From the NCBI GenBank assembly GCA_902595855.1, contig CACJRY010000007.1, forward strand, positions 1 to 64,000: 64,000 nucleotides of DNA, written 5' to 3'. Positions within the stretch are counted from its first letter, which is position 1. Each line of letters opens with the position of its first letter. Source of the stretch: an uncultured Alphaproteobacteria bacterium. GTDB lineage: Bacteria > Pseudomonadota > Alphaproteobacteria > HIMB59 > GCA-002718135. The translations under genes and the position numbers were made by a program. Shown here in pieces: positions 39,543 through 47,341 of the stretch. Below the pieces are notes generated by a model. That model made no database searches. It was not told the DNA's origin and was given only the letters and a program-made list of their open reading frames with translations.

Positions 39543-40345
39543 TGTTTGATGATTTTTTTACTCGAGCTTTAATAGCAGGTGTTGGGATTGCAATTATTGC
39601 AGGACCACTTGGCTGTTTAGTTATATGGAGACGTTTATCATACTTTGGAGATACATTATCACACTCAGCTTTACTCGGCGTTACTCTTGCGTATGCATTT
39701 AGTATGAATATTACTCTGTCTGTTTTCATTATCTCTTCAGTTGTTGCTATACTTCTTATTAATTTACAAAAAAGAACAAAATTAGCCGGAGACTCCCTGC
39801 TTGGTCTTCTTGCGCATTCTACGCTTGCAATTGGATTAGTATTAATTGGTTTTCTCTCTTCAATACGTTTTGATCTAATGGGCTTGTTATTTGGTGACAT
39901 ACTTGCAGTAACAACAGATGATATTGCGATGGTTTGGATTGGCGGAATAATTATTTTAGGTATCTTATATTTTATTTGGAAATCTCTTTTCTCCGCAACC
40001 GTTAATTATGATTTAGCGGCCGCTGAAGGAATGAGACCTGAAATTTCTAATTTAATTTTTACACTATTATTAGCGGGCGTAATTGCGTTATCGATAAAAA
40101 TGATAGGCGCCTTATTAATAACAGGACTGCTTTTAATTCCTGCAGCCATAGCGCGTAATCTAAGTAATAGCCCTAAACAGATGATAATAATAGCCATTTT
40201 AGCTGGTATTGCTTCTGTAGTTCTTGGATTATTTACATCTTTAGAGCTTAACACTTCCTCAGGACCTTCTATAGTAGTAGTATCACTGGCATTATTTATT
40301 CTTTCACTCATCCCACTTGAGATAAGGGGTCAGTTGCAAAAATGA
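39542..40345 (+). CDS. znuB: Zinc ABC transporter permease
   Basis: The 267-residue ABC-3 family permease has about eight membrane helices. GPLGCLVIWRRLSYFGDTLSHSALLGVTLAY near residues 22-52 is the diagnostic ZnuB/MntB segment that contains the metal-path His. MIGALLITGLLLIPAAIARN later is the coupling-helix region. It works as a homodimer with ZnuC. It is followed after 22 bp by zur in the same operon. Confidence 0.96.
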   Translation: MFDDFFTRALIAGVGIAIIAGPLGCLVIWRRLSYFGDTLSHSALLGVTLAYAFSMNITLSVFIISSVVAILLINLQKRTKLAGDSLLGLLAHSTLAIGLVLIGFLSSIRFDLMGLLFGDILAVTTDDIAMVWIGGIIILGILYFIWKSLFSATVNYDLAAAEGMRPEISNLIFTLLLAGVIALSIKMIGALLITGLLLIPAAIARNLSNSPKQMIIIAILAGIASVVLGLFTSLELNTSSGPSIVVVSLALFILSLIPLEIRGQLQK

Positions 40346-40367
40346 AAACAATTTGATAATTTAAAAT

Positions 40368-40769
40368 ATGAGCGAAGCACTAGATAGCCTAACAAAAAAT
40401 CAGCAAACAGTACTTGATATTTTAGAGAGTGCTAAAGAGCCTCTCAAGGCATATGCTATTCTTTTTGATACACAAAAAAAAGGAATCAAAGCACCTCTGC
40501 AAGTATACCGCGCTTTGGATAAATTAATTGAAATTGGTAAGGTACATAAAATAGAGAGTAAAAATTCATACATTGCTTGTAAGCATAAAAGTTGTGATGC
40601 AGGTACATCGACTTCTTTTTTAATTTGTGAAATGTGTGACCTTGTTACAGAACTTAAAAAAAATATATCTTCTTATTTTTCAAAACAAAGTGCAGATGTA
40701 AATTTTTCATACTCAAAACACAATTTAGAAATTTATGGAATTTGCAATAATTGCAAAAGAGAAAACTAG
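40368..40769 (+). CDS. zur: Fur-family zinc uptake regulator Zur
   Basis: A 133-residue Fur-superfamily repressor. The winged helix is recognisable in LTKNQQTVLDILESAKEPLKAYAIL and APLQVYRALDKLIEIGKVHKIESKNSYIAC. The C-terminal dimer domain has CEMC near 85 and CNNC near the end, the structural zinc pairs. The SKHNLEIYGICNNC ending matches Zur rather than Fur or PerR. Position after znuCB and the Zur box upstream of the operon support the name. Confidence 0.93.
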   Translation: MSEALDSLTKNQQTVLDILESAKEPLKAYAILFDTQKKGIKAPLQVYRALDKLIEIGKVHKIESKNSYIACKHKSCDAGTSTSFLICEMCDLVTELKKNISSYFSKQSADVNFSYSKHNLEIYGICNNCKREN

Positions 40770-40842
40770 TAAATTTCAATTATATCTCTTTTATTTCTTT
40801 AAGAATCTATCAAAATAATTAATAAACCTAAATTATAAATAT

Positions 40843-41802
40843 ATGGAATTAACACTTCTTTATACTATAGTTGGTTTTAGTCTCGCAGCTTATTCAGTTA
40901 TTGCAAATGACTCCGTTCAAACACTGGGAACTTTTATGGCCTCTAACCAGAGGTTTAAATGGTACTGGTTAGCAACTGCGGCATCTCTTGTCTTAAGCTT
41001 TACTTTAATCTACGGTTGGAATGTTAACGATGGAGATATTACCTTTGGGCGGTTAAATAAAATACCTTACCAAACAATTCAGTGGTATCACGCAGCAGCT
41101 CCGTTGATCCTTGTATTATTAACTAGAGGAGGAATACCAGTTTCAACAACATTTTTAGTTTTATCAGCTTTTGCCTCAACAGTTGTTTTAGAAAAAGTAC
41201 TTTTGAAATCAGTGGTTGGATACGGGTTGGCTGCCGTTGTTGCGTATCTTGTGTGGATTGGGATAAGTTATTTTATCAATGAAAAGTTTGATAAAGTACA
41301 AGACAAACATAGACGTGCTTGGGTAATTGGTCAGTGGTGTACTACTGGTTTTCTTTGGTACACATGGCTAAGCCATGATCTTGCAAATATTGCAGTGTTC
41401 CTCCCTCGTGCAGTTCCTGTAAATTTATTAATTGTAATTATTATTTTATTGAGTTCTCTTTTATTTTATATTTTTTGGGATCGTGGTGGGCGTATACAGA
41501 AAGTAGTCTATTCCAAAACAGGGACTCGTTACACTAGATCAGCAACAATAATTGATTTTGTTTATGCGATTATTTTACTTTATTTCAAACAATACAATGA
41601 CATACCAATGTCAACAACTTGGGTCTTTGTTGGTTTATTATGCGGTAGAGAACTTGCAATTTCTACAATGAATAAAGATTACAAACTTCGTTATGTTTTT
41701 CCAATAATTGGTAAAGATTTTCTTAAGATGATTTTTGGATTATCCGTATCGGTTGGAATAGTGCTGTCTATTCACTATATATTTATTCCTAACGGCTTTT
41801 AG
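40843..41802 (+). CDS. Divergent PiT-like membrane transporter
   Basis: A 319-residue polytopic membrane protein with about eight to nine helices. Both halves keep worn PiT (inorganic phosphate transporter) signatures. The first has SVIANDSVQTLGTF near residue 20 (compare GANDAANVF) and GGIPVSTTFLVLSAF near 97. The second has LSHDLANIAVFLP near 178 and NDIPMSTTWVFVGLLCGRELAI near 255. The duplicated ND/HD and PxSTT motifs argue for the PiT fold with altered substrate. It begins the phosphate/phosphonate island, so phosphate or a phosphonate is a reasonable cargo guess. Its 3' end overlaps the convergent SET-domain gene by 14 bp. Confidence 0.7.
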   Translation: MELTLLYTIVGFSLAAYSVIANDSVQTLGTFMASNQRFKWYWLATAASLVLSFTLIYGWNVNDGDITFGRLNKIPYQTIQWYHAAAPLILVLLTRGGIPVSTTFLVLSAFASTVVLEKVLLKSVVGYGLAAVVAYLVWIGISYFINEKFDKVQDKHRRAWVIGQWCTTGFLWYTWLSHDLANIAVFLPRAVPVNLLIVIIILLSSLLFYIFWDRGGRIQKVVYSKTGTRYTRSATIIDFVYAIILLYFKQYNDIPMSTTWVFVGLLCGRELAISTMNKDYKLRYVFPIIGKDFLKMIFGLSVSVGIVLSIHYIFIPNGF

Positions 41803-42289
41803 TATTTTTTTGTTTTTTTAATTCTTTTTTTAATTTAGGCCAATCATCATCACTTAAGATATAGCCAACACATTTTTTTGTTCCACATTTACAAATGTGA
41901 TCTTCAAAATCACTATCAAATGGATAACCATAGTTATACGTTAATTCTGCATCTTTTTTAATATTCTTTATAGCTGATATCCAAATTTCATTATTAGTAA
42001 TTTCCACTTCACAATTAGGATCACAAGAATGATTAATAAATCTAGCATGATTGCGCAGAACACCTCCATCGATGTCGTATTTTTTATTTAGTTCAAACAC
42101 ATACACCATTCCATTTTTTTTATTTTTTTCTGCTTTTTTTAATTGGATGTCAGCGCGTCTATCGCCTTCTTTTTTGGTTACTTTATCTCCAATGTATTGA
42201 ATAACCTGATCGCCTTTTTTAATATTTGATACAGCAAACAACCCAGAGCCATGTAATGAAGATTTCTTTTTGTACCAAAGTTTTTTCAT
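41789..42289 (-). CDS. SET-domain protein (putative protein lysine methyltransferase)
   Basis: The 166-residue protein is a complete small SET domain: SSLHGSGLFAVSNIKKGDQVIQYIGDKV at the N-terminus, RFINHSCDPNCEVEI near 93 (the NHSC pseudoknot), ELTYNYGYPFD near 127 (catalytic Tyr), and a post-SET cysteine cluster CKCGTKKCVG. SET enzymes transfer methyl from SAM to protein lysines. They are mainly eukaryotic, but free-standing versions occur in many bacteria. The target here is unknown. The highly basic tail (KKELKKQKNTKSR) may bind nucleic acid or ribosomes. Confidence 0.88.
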   Translation of the reverse strand: MKKLWYKKKSSLHGSGLFAVSNIKKGDQVIQYIGDKVTKKEGDRRADIQLKKAEKNKKNGMVYVFELNKKYDIDGGVLRNHARFINHSCDPNCEVEITNNEIWISAIKNIKKDAELTYNYGYPFDSDFEDHICKCGTKKCVGYILSDDDWPKLKKELKKQKNTKSR

Positions 42290-42332
42290 GCTGTTTGTTT
42301 AGATATATTTAATTGATTATCAAGTTGTAAAA

Positions 42333-42560
42333 TTAGATAAACCAATAAAAATAACCCAAAGCAAAAATTGGAATTTGTAATCCAAAATTAGTCATCAATG
42401 CCCTGTCTTTTGTTATTAAGCCAGCAACCGTCCACCCAATTGCCCCTAAACCATGAATAAATATATTGATGGGATAATTATTTAAGTTGGTAAGAAGTAT
42501 GCCAGTTAAAATTAAAACTGTGCTTGCCCACTTCAAATTATTTGTAGAAATAAAATTCAT
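42333..42560 (-). CDS. Small membrane protein (75 aa), DUF6552-like
   Basis: The 75-residue protein has two to three hydrophobic helices. Characteristic polar motifs are NYPINIFIHGLGAIGWTVAGL in the centre and ITKDRALMTNFGLQIPIFALGYFY at the end. I recall similar short proteins, named DUF6552, being common in marine Alphaproteobacteria, but no function is known to me. It follows the SET-domain gene by 43 bp in the opposite reading direction to the PiT genes and may have its own promoter. Confidence 0.65.
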   Translation of the reverse strand: MNFISTNNLKWASTVLILTGILLTNLNNYPINIFIHGLGAIGWTVAGLITKDRALMTNFGLQIPIFALGYFYWFI

Positions 42561-42686
42561 CTAAACTCCTGATGTTTAATTAATTAATTATTTTTTTTTA
42601 TATTACTGATATTAGAAATTACTCTTTAATTGTAAGAAAAATACAACATTCCTTTATTTTTTTATTAAAAGTTCTATAAGCGCCCG

Positions 42687-43349
42687 ATGTTTGGATTAAA
42701 TAAAAGCTCATTATTTAGTGATACAAAAAAACTGGAGCGAGAAATTGATGGATTTGTTGATATTCTCTCTGAAGTTGGTTTGGTATTTAAAAGTATTGTT
42801 CCAACCTATCTAAACCATTCTGCAAATGGTAAATTTGAGGAAATGGTTGAAAAAGTGAAGGAAATGGAGAGCAAAGCTGATAAGATTACAAAGGAAGTTG
42901 AGCACACATTATATGAGGAAACGCTCATCCCTGATGCACGAAGTGATGTGTTACGCCTCCTCGAACATATGGATGAATTAATTGGTATGTACCAAGGTAA
43001 TTGTTATCACTTTTCAATACAAAAACCTAACTTTCCAAAAGAGTTTCATGAAGATCTTATCGAATTAACAGAAACAGTTGTTAATTGTGTTGAAGCATTA
43101 TGCTTAACCGTTCGTTCGTTCTTTCGTGACATTAAAACAGTTAGAGACAACGCGCATAAAGTTACATTTTATGAAAAAGAATCAGATATAAAATTTAGTT
43201 CCCTTGCACGACGAATTTTTGATTCAGAGATGCCTTTAGATCAAAAAATGCATCTAAGATATTTTGTTGAAAAAATTGATCGCATTTGTGATCAAGCAGA
43301 AGATATAGCTGACGAAGTTCAGATATATGCAATCAAACGATCTGTTTAA
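42687..43349 (+). CDS. DUF47 (PhoU-like) phosphate transport accessory protein
   Basis: A 220-residue all-helical protein of the TIGR00153/DUF47 family. The helices carry acidic metal-cluster motifs such as EKVKEMESKADKITKEVEHTLYEETLIPDARSDVLRLLEHMDELIG, and at the end KMHLRYFVEKIDRICDQAEDIADEVQI. These proteins resemble PhoU and are almost always encoded just before a PiT permease, whose activity they are thought to modulate. Here the PiT gene follows after 6 bp. Confidence 0.93.
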   Translation: MFGLNKSSLFSDTKKLEREIDGFVDILSEVGLVFKSIVPTYLNHSANGKFEEMVEKVKEMESKADKITKEVEHTLYEETLIPDARSDVLRLLEHMDELIGMYQGNCYHFSIQKPNFPKEFHEDLIELTETVVNCVEALCLTVRSFFRDIKTVRDNAHKVTFYEKESDIKFSSLARRIFDSEMPLDQKMHLRYFVEKIDRICDQAEDIADEVQIYAIKRSV

Positions 43350-43355
43350 TCTTTA

Positions 43356-44408
43356 ATGGACATCTCCATCATAATTTTTCTCTTAGGTGGATTATTTCTT
43401 GGGTGGTCTTTAGGTGCAAATGATGCGGCGAATGTTTTTGGAACAGCTGTTGGAACACGCATGGTGCGTTTTAAAACGGCGGCTATTGTGTGTAGCATTT
43501 TTGTAATTTTAGGTGCCATCATTAGTGGGTCAGGTACAACAGAAACATTAGGTAAACTTGGTGCCATCAATGCGCTTCCCGGTGCCTTTGCTGCTTGTGT
43601 TGCTGCTGGTGTATCCGTTTATCTAATGACGAAAGCAGGGCTTCCTGTTTCTACAACGCAGGCTATTGTTGGCGCCATTGTAGGATGGAATTTGTATACC
43701 GGATCAGACACAAATATTAGAGTACTTATTACGATACTTGGAACATGGGTGCTATGCCCTGTCATTGCTGGCGTTATAGCAATGGGATTTTTTACAATTA
43801 CAAAAAATTATCTTTTAAGAAGAAAACTACATATTCTACGATTAGATGCTTATACAAGAACAGCACTACTTTTAGCAGGAGCTTTTGGTGCCTATAGTTT
43901 AGGAGCTAACAATATTGCCAACGTCATGGGTGTGTTTGTTCCTATCTCTCCCTTTACGGATGTTTCAATTTCTAATTTTTTTGTTTTTAGTTCCAAAGAA
44001 CAATTATTTTTACTGGGCGGATTAGCGATTGCCGTTGGTGTTTTTACCTACTCAAAAAAAGTGATGTTTACAGTTGGTAATGATCTATTAAAAATGTCAC
44101 CGGTTGCCGCTTTTATTGTTGTTATCTCTCATTCTATTGTTTTATTTTTATTTGCCTCTCAAGGTATTAGCAATTTTTTACAATCAATAAATTTACCCTC
44201 AATTCCTCTTGTTCCTGTCTCCAGTTCACAAGCAGTTGTTGGGGCTGTGATTGGAATAGGATTATTAAAGGGAGGGAAAGAAGTGCAATGGTCAGTTGCT
44301 GGTAGAATTACAATTGGCTGGTTTACGCTTCCTGTAATTGCAGCTTTAATATCAATGATATTATTATTTATTCTCTCTAATATTTTTAATTTAACCGTAT
44401 CGTTTTAA
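43356..44408 (+). CDS. pit: Inorganic phosphate transporter, PiT family
   Basis: The 350-residue low-affinity phosphate permease has about ten helices and two canonical signatures. First copy: LGWSLGANDAANVFGTAVG near 20 and AGLPVSTTQAIVGAIVGW near 108. Second copy: SLGANNIANVMGVF near 181 and PLVPVSSSQAVVGAVIGIGL near 285. It is driven by protons or sodium. It forms a two-gene operon with DUF47. Codon use has more GCC, GTG and CGT than the first 35 kb, in line with a different history for this island. The stop overlaps the convergent phosphatase gene by 4 bp. Confidence 0.95.
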   Translation: MDISIIIFLLGGLFLGWSLGANDAANVFGTAVGTRMVRFKTAAIVCSIFVILGAIISGSGTTETLGKLGAINALPGAFAACVAAGVSVYLMTKAGLPVSTTQAIVGAIVGWNLYTGSDTNIRVLITILGTWVLCPVIAGVIAMGFFTITKNYLLRRKLHILRLDAYTRTALLLAGAFGAYSLGANNIANVMGVFVPISPFTDVSISNFFVFSSKEQLFLLGGLAIAVGVFTYSKKVMFTVGNDLLKMSPVAAFIVVISHSIVLFLFASQGISNFLQSINLPSIPLVPVSSSQAVVGAVIGIGLLKGGKEVQWSVAGRITIGWFTLPVIAALISMILLFILSNIFNLTVSF

Positions 44409-44926
44409 TTTACTGCTCGGTACGCAGTGATAAAATCTTCTTGAACTTTCGTTTCTATTGCCCCTTTTCTTCTCTCTCTAACAAGTTCAATAGCATCTTT
44501 TTTTTCATAGCCAAAATCAACTAATAATATTGCGGCAATTGTTCCTGCTCGTCCTTTGCCACCTCTGCAATGAAATACAACATTCGATCCCTCAATAAGT
44601 TCATTTTTAAGTAATACTTTTGTTGTCTCCCATTTAAATTTAAAATCCTGATTGGGCGCTCCTAAATCTTGAATGGGTAAGTGATACCATTTTAAATGTT
44701 GTCGATAAATTTTCTCAACAAATAATTTTTTATCACATAACTTTTCAAATTCTTTATCTTCCACAAAAGAAGTAATCGAACTACATTGGTGTTTTGAAAA
44801 GAGTTCCAGTTGTGATGCTAGAATATTTTCATCAAATTTTCCTTCATCATTTAAACCTGGAAAAGAAGTTAAAACTATGTTGCCAGCAAATTTATTTGAA
44901 TCGACAAAATCATATGAATCAAACAT
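44405..44926 (-). CDS. Dual-specificity/tyrosine phosphatase-like protein
   Basis: The 173-residue protein has the Cys-phosphatase P-loop VVFHCRGGKGRAGTIAAILL near residue 120 (HCx5R with nucleophile Cys and Arg), preceded by WYHLPIQDLGAPNQDF, where the general-acid Asp is expected. It resembles the CDKN3/KAP and bacterial dual-specificity group. It is 2 bp downstream of the PhnZ-like gene in the same operon and sits in a phosphonate cluster, so the substrate may be a small phospho-compound and not a protein. The substrate is unknown. Confidence 0.8.
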   Translation of the reverse strand: MFDSYDFVDSNKFAGNIVLTSFPGLNDEGKFDENILASQLELFSKHQCSSITSFVEDKEFEKLCDKKLFVEKIYRQHLKWYHLPIQDLGAPNQDFKFKWETTKVLLKNELIEGSNVVFHCRGGKGRAGTIAAILLVDFGYEKKDAIELVRERRKGAIETKVQEDFITAYRAVN

Positions 44927-44928
44927 TA

Positions 44929-45489
44929 TTAGTTTGCAGATGCTTGAAATGAATTTTCTACGTATTGTCTAAAATGCTCTACTGATGGTGTTGCTTTATT
45001 AAGTATTTTTGCCTGATCATCATACCGTCGCATTTCAACAGCTTCTTTCATTTGTGGTTTGTTGATAAATTCCTCTGCTTCCTCTTTTGTGAAAATGCCA
45101 CCCTGTACTTTAAGTGACTCTTTGGATGCTTCAGATAATTGATCATAGTACCCGTCTTCTATCGCAGCAAGATATCTCTTTGACGCCACGTGAGCTCTGA
45201 TGGGAAGTGTTACTTCTTCACTAAAATATTTTGCTAAATAATCAGCTCCTAAATCTTCATGGACACCGTCTTTACCTTCATGAATTGGATCTTTATCTTC
45301 GTATAAAAGGTGACCAATATCATGTAGCAGTGCTGCTGTAATAAAAGCATCAGATTTGTTATTTTGTTCAGCTAGTTCGGCACACTGAAGAGCATGCTCT
45401 AATTGCGTGACATCCTCATTACCATACTGAATGTCCGACCCTTTTTTTTCTAGTAATTCGAGCAAATAATCAACGACATTCTCAGACAT
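44929..45489 (-). CDS. phnZ-like: PhnZ-like HD-domain mixed-valent diiron oxygenase
   Basis: PhnZ cleaves the C-P bond of (R)-1-hydroxy-2-aminoethylphosphonate to glycine and phosphate. The 186-residue protein has IQYGNEDVTQLEHALQCAELAE near 20-41, with Tyr22 and Glu25 placed like the gating Tyr24/Glu27 pair of PhnZ. AALLHDIGHLL (His56, Asp57, His60), later His residues near 77 and 100, and RRYDDQAKI near 155 complete the HD metal site. It matches the phosphonate-operon HD protein family. The partner 2-oxoglutarate hydroxylase (PhnY*) is not in this window. It is divergent from phnW across a clear inverted repeat. Confidence 0.85.
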   Translation of the reverse strand: MSENVVDYLLELLEKKGSDIQYGNEDVTQLEHALQCAELAEQNNKSDAFITAALLHDIGHLLYEDKDPIHEGKDGVHEDLGADYLAKYFSEEVTLPIRAHVASKRYLAAIEDGYYDQLSEASKESLKVQGGIFTKEEAEEFINKPQMKEAVEMRRYDDQAKILNKATPSVEHFRQYVENSFQASAN

Positions 45490-45495
45490 ACTTGT

Positions 45496-45537
45496 GTTTT
45501 AACTTATTAGGATTTTTTTTTCAAATATAAGTTAAAC
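45496..45537. promoter_or_regulatory. Inverted repeat between phnZ-like gene and phnW
   Basis: GTTTTAACTTAT (45496-45507) and ATAAGTTAAAC (45527-45537) are reverse complements apart from one extra T, separated by 19 bp that include a run of nine T. The location in the short divergent gap between two phosphonate-degradation genes suggests an operator for a dimeric regulator or an mRNA hairpin at the phnW leader. No regulator gene is adjacent. Confidence 0.5.
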
Positions 45538-45585
45538 CATTTGATAACACTCTTAGAAAGATTTAAGAAGAATAGAAAAAATTTC

Positions 45586-46689
45586 ATGGACAAAAAACTT
45601 TTAACTCCAGGACCTTTAACAACTTCCATAAGCACAAAAGAGGCAATGCTTCATGACTGGGGTTCACGCGATCAAAAATTTATAGACTTAAATCAATCCA
45701 TCAGAGACTCTTTAATCAAGTTGATTGATGGAGAGGGAAACTATCAATGTGTGCCTATGCAGGGAAGCGGGACGTTTGCTGTTGAGTCCATGATAAGTTC
45801 GTTAACCTCAAAAGATGCACATATTCTAATCTTAATTAACGGTGCCTACGGGCAACGCATGAAAAAAATGTGCTCTTATTTGGGTCGAAACATAATTGAA
45901 TACGAGGTTGCTGAACATGAACCTCATGATATAAAAAAATTAGAAGAAATCATTGATGCGAACCCGCAATTAACCCATGTTTTTGCTGTTTATTGTGAAA
46001 CAACATCAGGTATTCTTAATCCTATTGAAGATATTGCAAGTTTGGTTGAGAAAAAAAACTTGTCCTTGTTTATTGATGCTATGAGTGCATTTGGGGCTCT
46101 ACCGCTTAGTAGTAAAAATGTTACGTTTGATGCTGTTGCAGCCTCATCCAATAAGTGCTTAGAGGGCGTGCCGGGCGTTGGATTCATTTTAATGAAAAAC
46201 CAAGTCATAGAAAATGCAAAAGGAAATTGTCATTCACTGAGTTTAGATTTGTATGATCAATGGACAGCCATGGAAAAAAATAAACAATGGCGTTTTACCC
46301 CGCCAACACATGTCTTAGCAGCATTTAACCAGGCAATTACTGAGCATGAAAAAGAGGGCGGTGTTGCAGGAAGACATCAACGATATAAAAATAATTGTAA
46401 AATTATATGCGATGGAATGAAAGACATTGGTTTTGAACAATTGCTACCCGATGCACTACAGGCACCAATTATCATTACGTTCAAACAACCAAACGATCCT
46501 AATTTTAATTTCCAACAATTTTATAATGCGCTCAGTGATAAAGATTTTTTAATTTACCCTGGAAAATTAACCGTGGCTGATACCTTTCGTATTGGGTGCA
46601 TAGGTAATTTACACGAACAAGATATGAAAGATACAATTGCTGCTGTTAAAGAAGTAGTCAGTGAATTAAATATTAACGTTAAAAATTAA
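45586..46689 (+). CDS. phnW: 2-aminoethylphosphonate:pyruvate aminotransferase
   Basis: A PLP-dependent class V aminotransferase converting 2-aminoethylphosphonate and pyruvate to phosphonoacetaldehyde and alanine. The N-terminus KLLTPGPLTTSISTKEAMLHDWGSRDQ is the PhnW signature. GSGTFAVESMI binds cofactor phosphate, FIDAMSAFGALPL has the PLP-ring Asp, and AAASSNKCLEGVPGVGFI contains the Schiff-base Lys near 194. I use ATG 45586 (367 aa), the typical PhnW length, rather than a TTG 15 codons earlier. It starts the plus-strand part of the phosphonate cluster. Confidence 0.95.
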   Translation: MDKKLLTPGPLTTSISTKEAMLHDWGSRDQKFIDLNQSIRDSLIKLIDGEGNYQCVPMQGSGTFAVESMISSLTSKDAHILILINGAYGQRMKKMCSYLGRNIIEYEVAEHEPHDIKKLEEIIDANPQLTHVFAVYCETTSGILNPIEDIASLVEKKNLSLFIDAMSAFGALPLSSKNVTFDAVAASSNKCLEGVPGVGFILMKNQVIENAKGNCHSLSLDLYDQWTAMEKNKQWRFTPPTHVLAAFNQAITEHEKEGGVAGRHQRYKNNCKIICDGMKDIGFEQLLPDALQAPIIITFKQPNDPNFNFQQFYNALSDKDFLIYPGKLTVADTFRIGCIGNLHEQDMKDTIAAVKEVVSELNINVKN

Positions 46690-46695
46690 TTGCCG

Positions 46696-47325
46696 ATGAG
46701 CGATGCTGTTGAAATACCTCTAGTTAAAGCGACCAATGAAACACTTAAAGGATATGGGTACTTAATTGATTCCTATGAAAATAGTGACATAGAAATTGTT
46801 ACCTGGCCAAAACAGGGTTGGCGGGAAATTGATGAAGGAACAGGAAATGAGGGAGGTAGCACGGAGGGATCTTTTGATGCTTGGTGGGAAGGAAGCACTT
46901 TATACGGACAAAATAATGCAGTCCAACACAATAGTGATTACGAAGTGGATGGAAAATACATACTAGGACATGCTTTGCCTCCAACGAGTGAACCAGCAAC
47001 AGAATATAAAAAACCTGACCACATTTATATTTGGCATGTTAATTACCACCCTGATGGTGGACAACTCTTTTACCCCTCCATTAAAAGTCCTTTCATTTCA
47101 CCCTTAGCCTTACCCGGGGATGACGTTCAAGTTGGTGATTTTAAGGCGTTTTTTTTTGATGGATCGCAGGGACTTTATATACACCCAAATGTTTGGCATG
47201 AAGGCGTCTTTCCAATTGAAGAGAAAAGTTCCTTCCAAGGGCGTCAAGGCAAAGTACACGCAAGAGTAAGTATTGACTTACAAAAAGAATTCAAAAAATA
47301 TATTTATTTTAAAACCACATTATAA
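46696..47325 (+). CDS. AllA/ureidoglycolate lyase-like cupin in phosphonate cluster
   Basis: The 209-residue protein from ATG 46696 resembles ureidoglycolate lyase family cupins. IYIWHVNYHPDGGQLFYPS near 118 corresponds to the His-rich (H-x-x-GxQ-x-F-x-P) motif, and FKAFFFDGSQGLYIHPNVWHEGVF near 150-175 to the second cupin motif with GxYxHxxxWHxxxF. Known members act on ureidoglycolate, but no purine or allantoin gene is nearby. The gene lies 6 bp after phnW. A role in phosphonate metabolism, for example on an unstable amino or hydroxy intermediate, is only an inference. Confidence 0.7.
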   Translation: MSDAVEIPLVKATNETLKGYGYLIDSYENSDIEIVTWPKQGWREIDEGTGNEGGSTEGSFDAWWEGSTLYGQNNAVQHNSDYEVDGKYILGHALPPTSEPATEYKKPDHIYIWHVNYHPDGGQLFYPSIKSPFISPLALPGDDVQVGDFKAFFFDGSQGLYIHPNVWHEGVFPIEEKSSFQGRQGKVHARVSIDLQKEFKKYIYFKTTL

Positions 47326-47341
47326 AACTTAAATAATTAAA

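Noticed and set aside
45541-45585. N-terminal extension of PhnW from TTG 45541
   Set aside because: The family begins KLLTPGPL close to its Met, and ATG 45586 gives the usual 367 residues.
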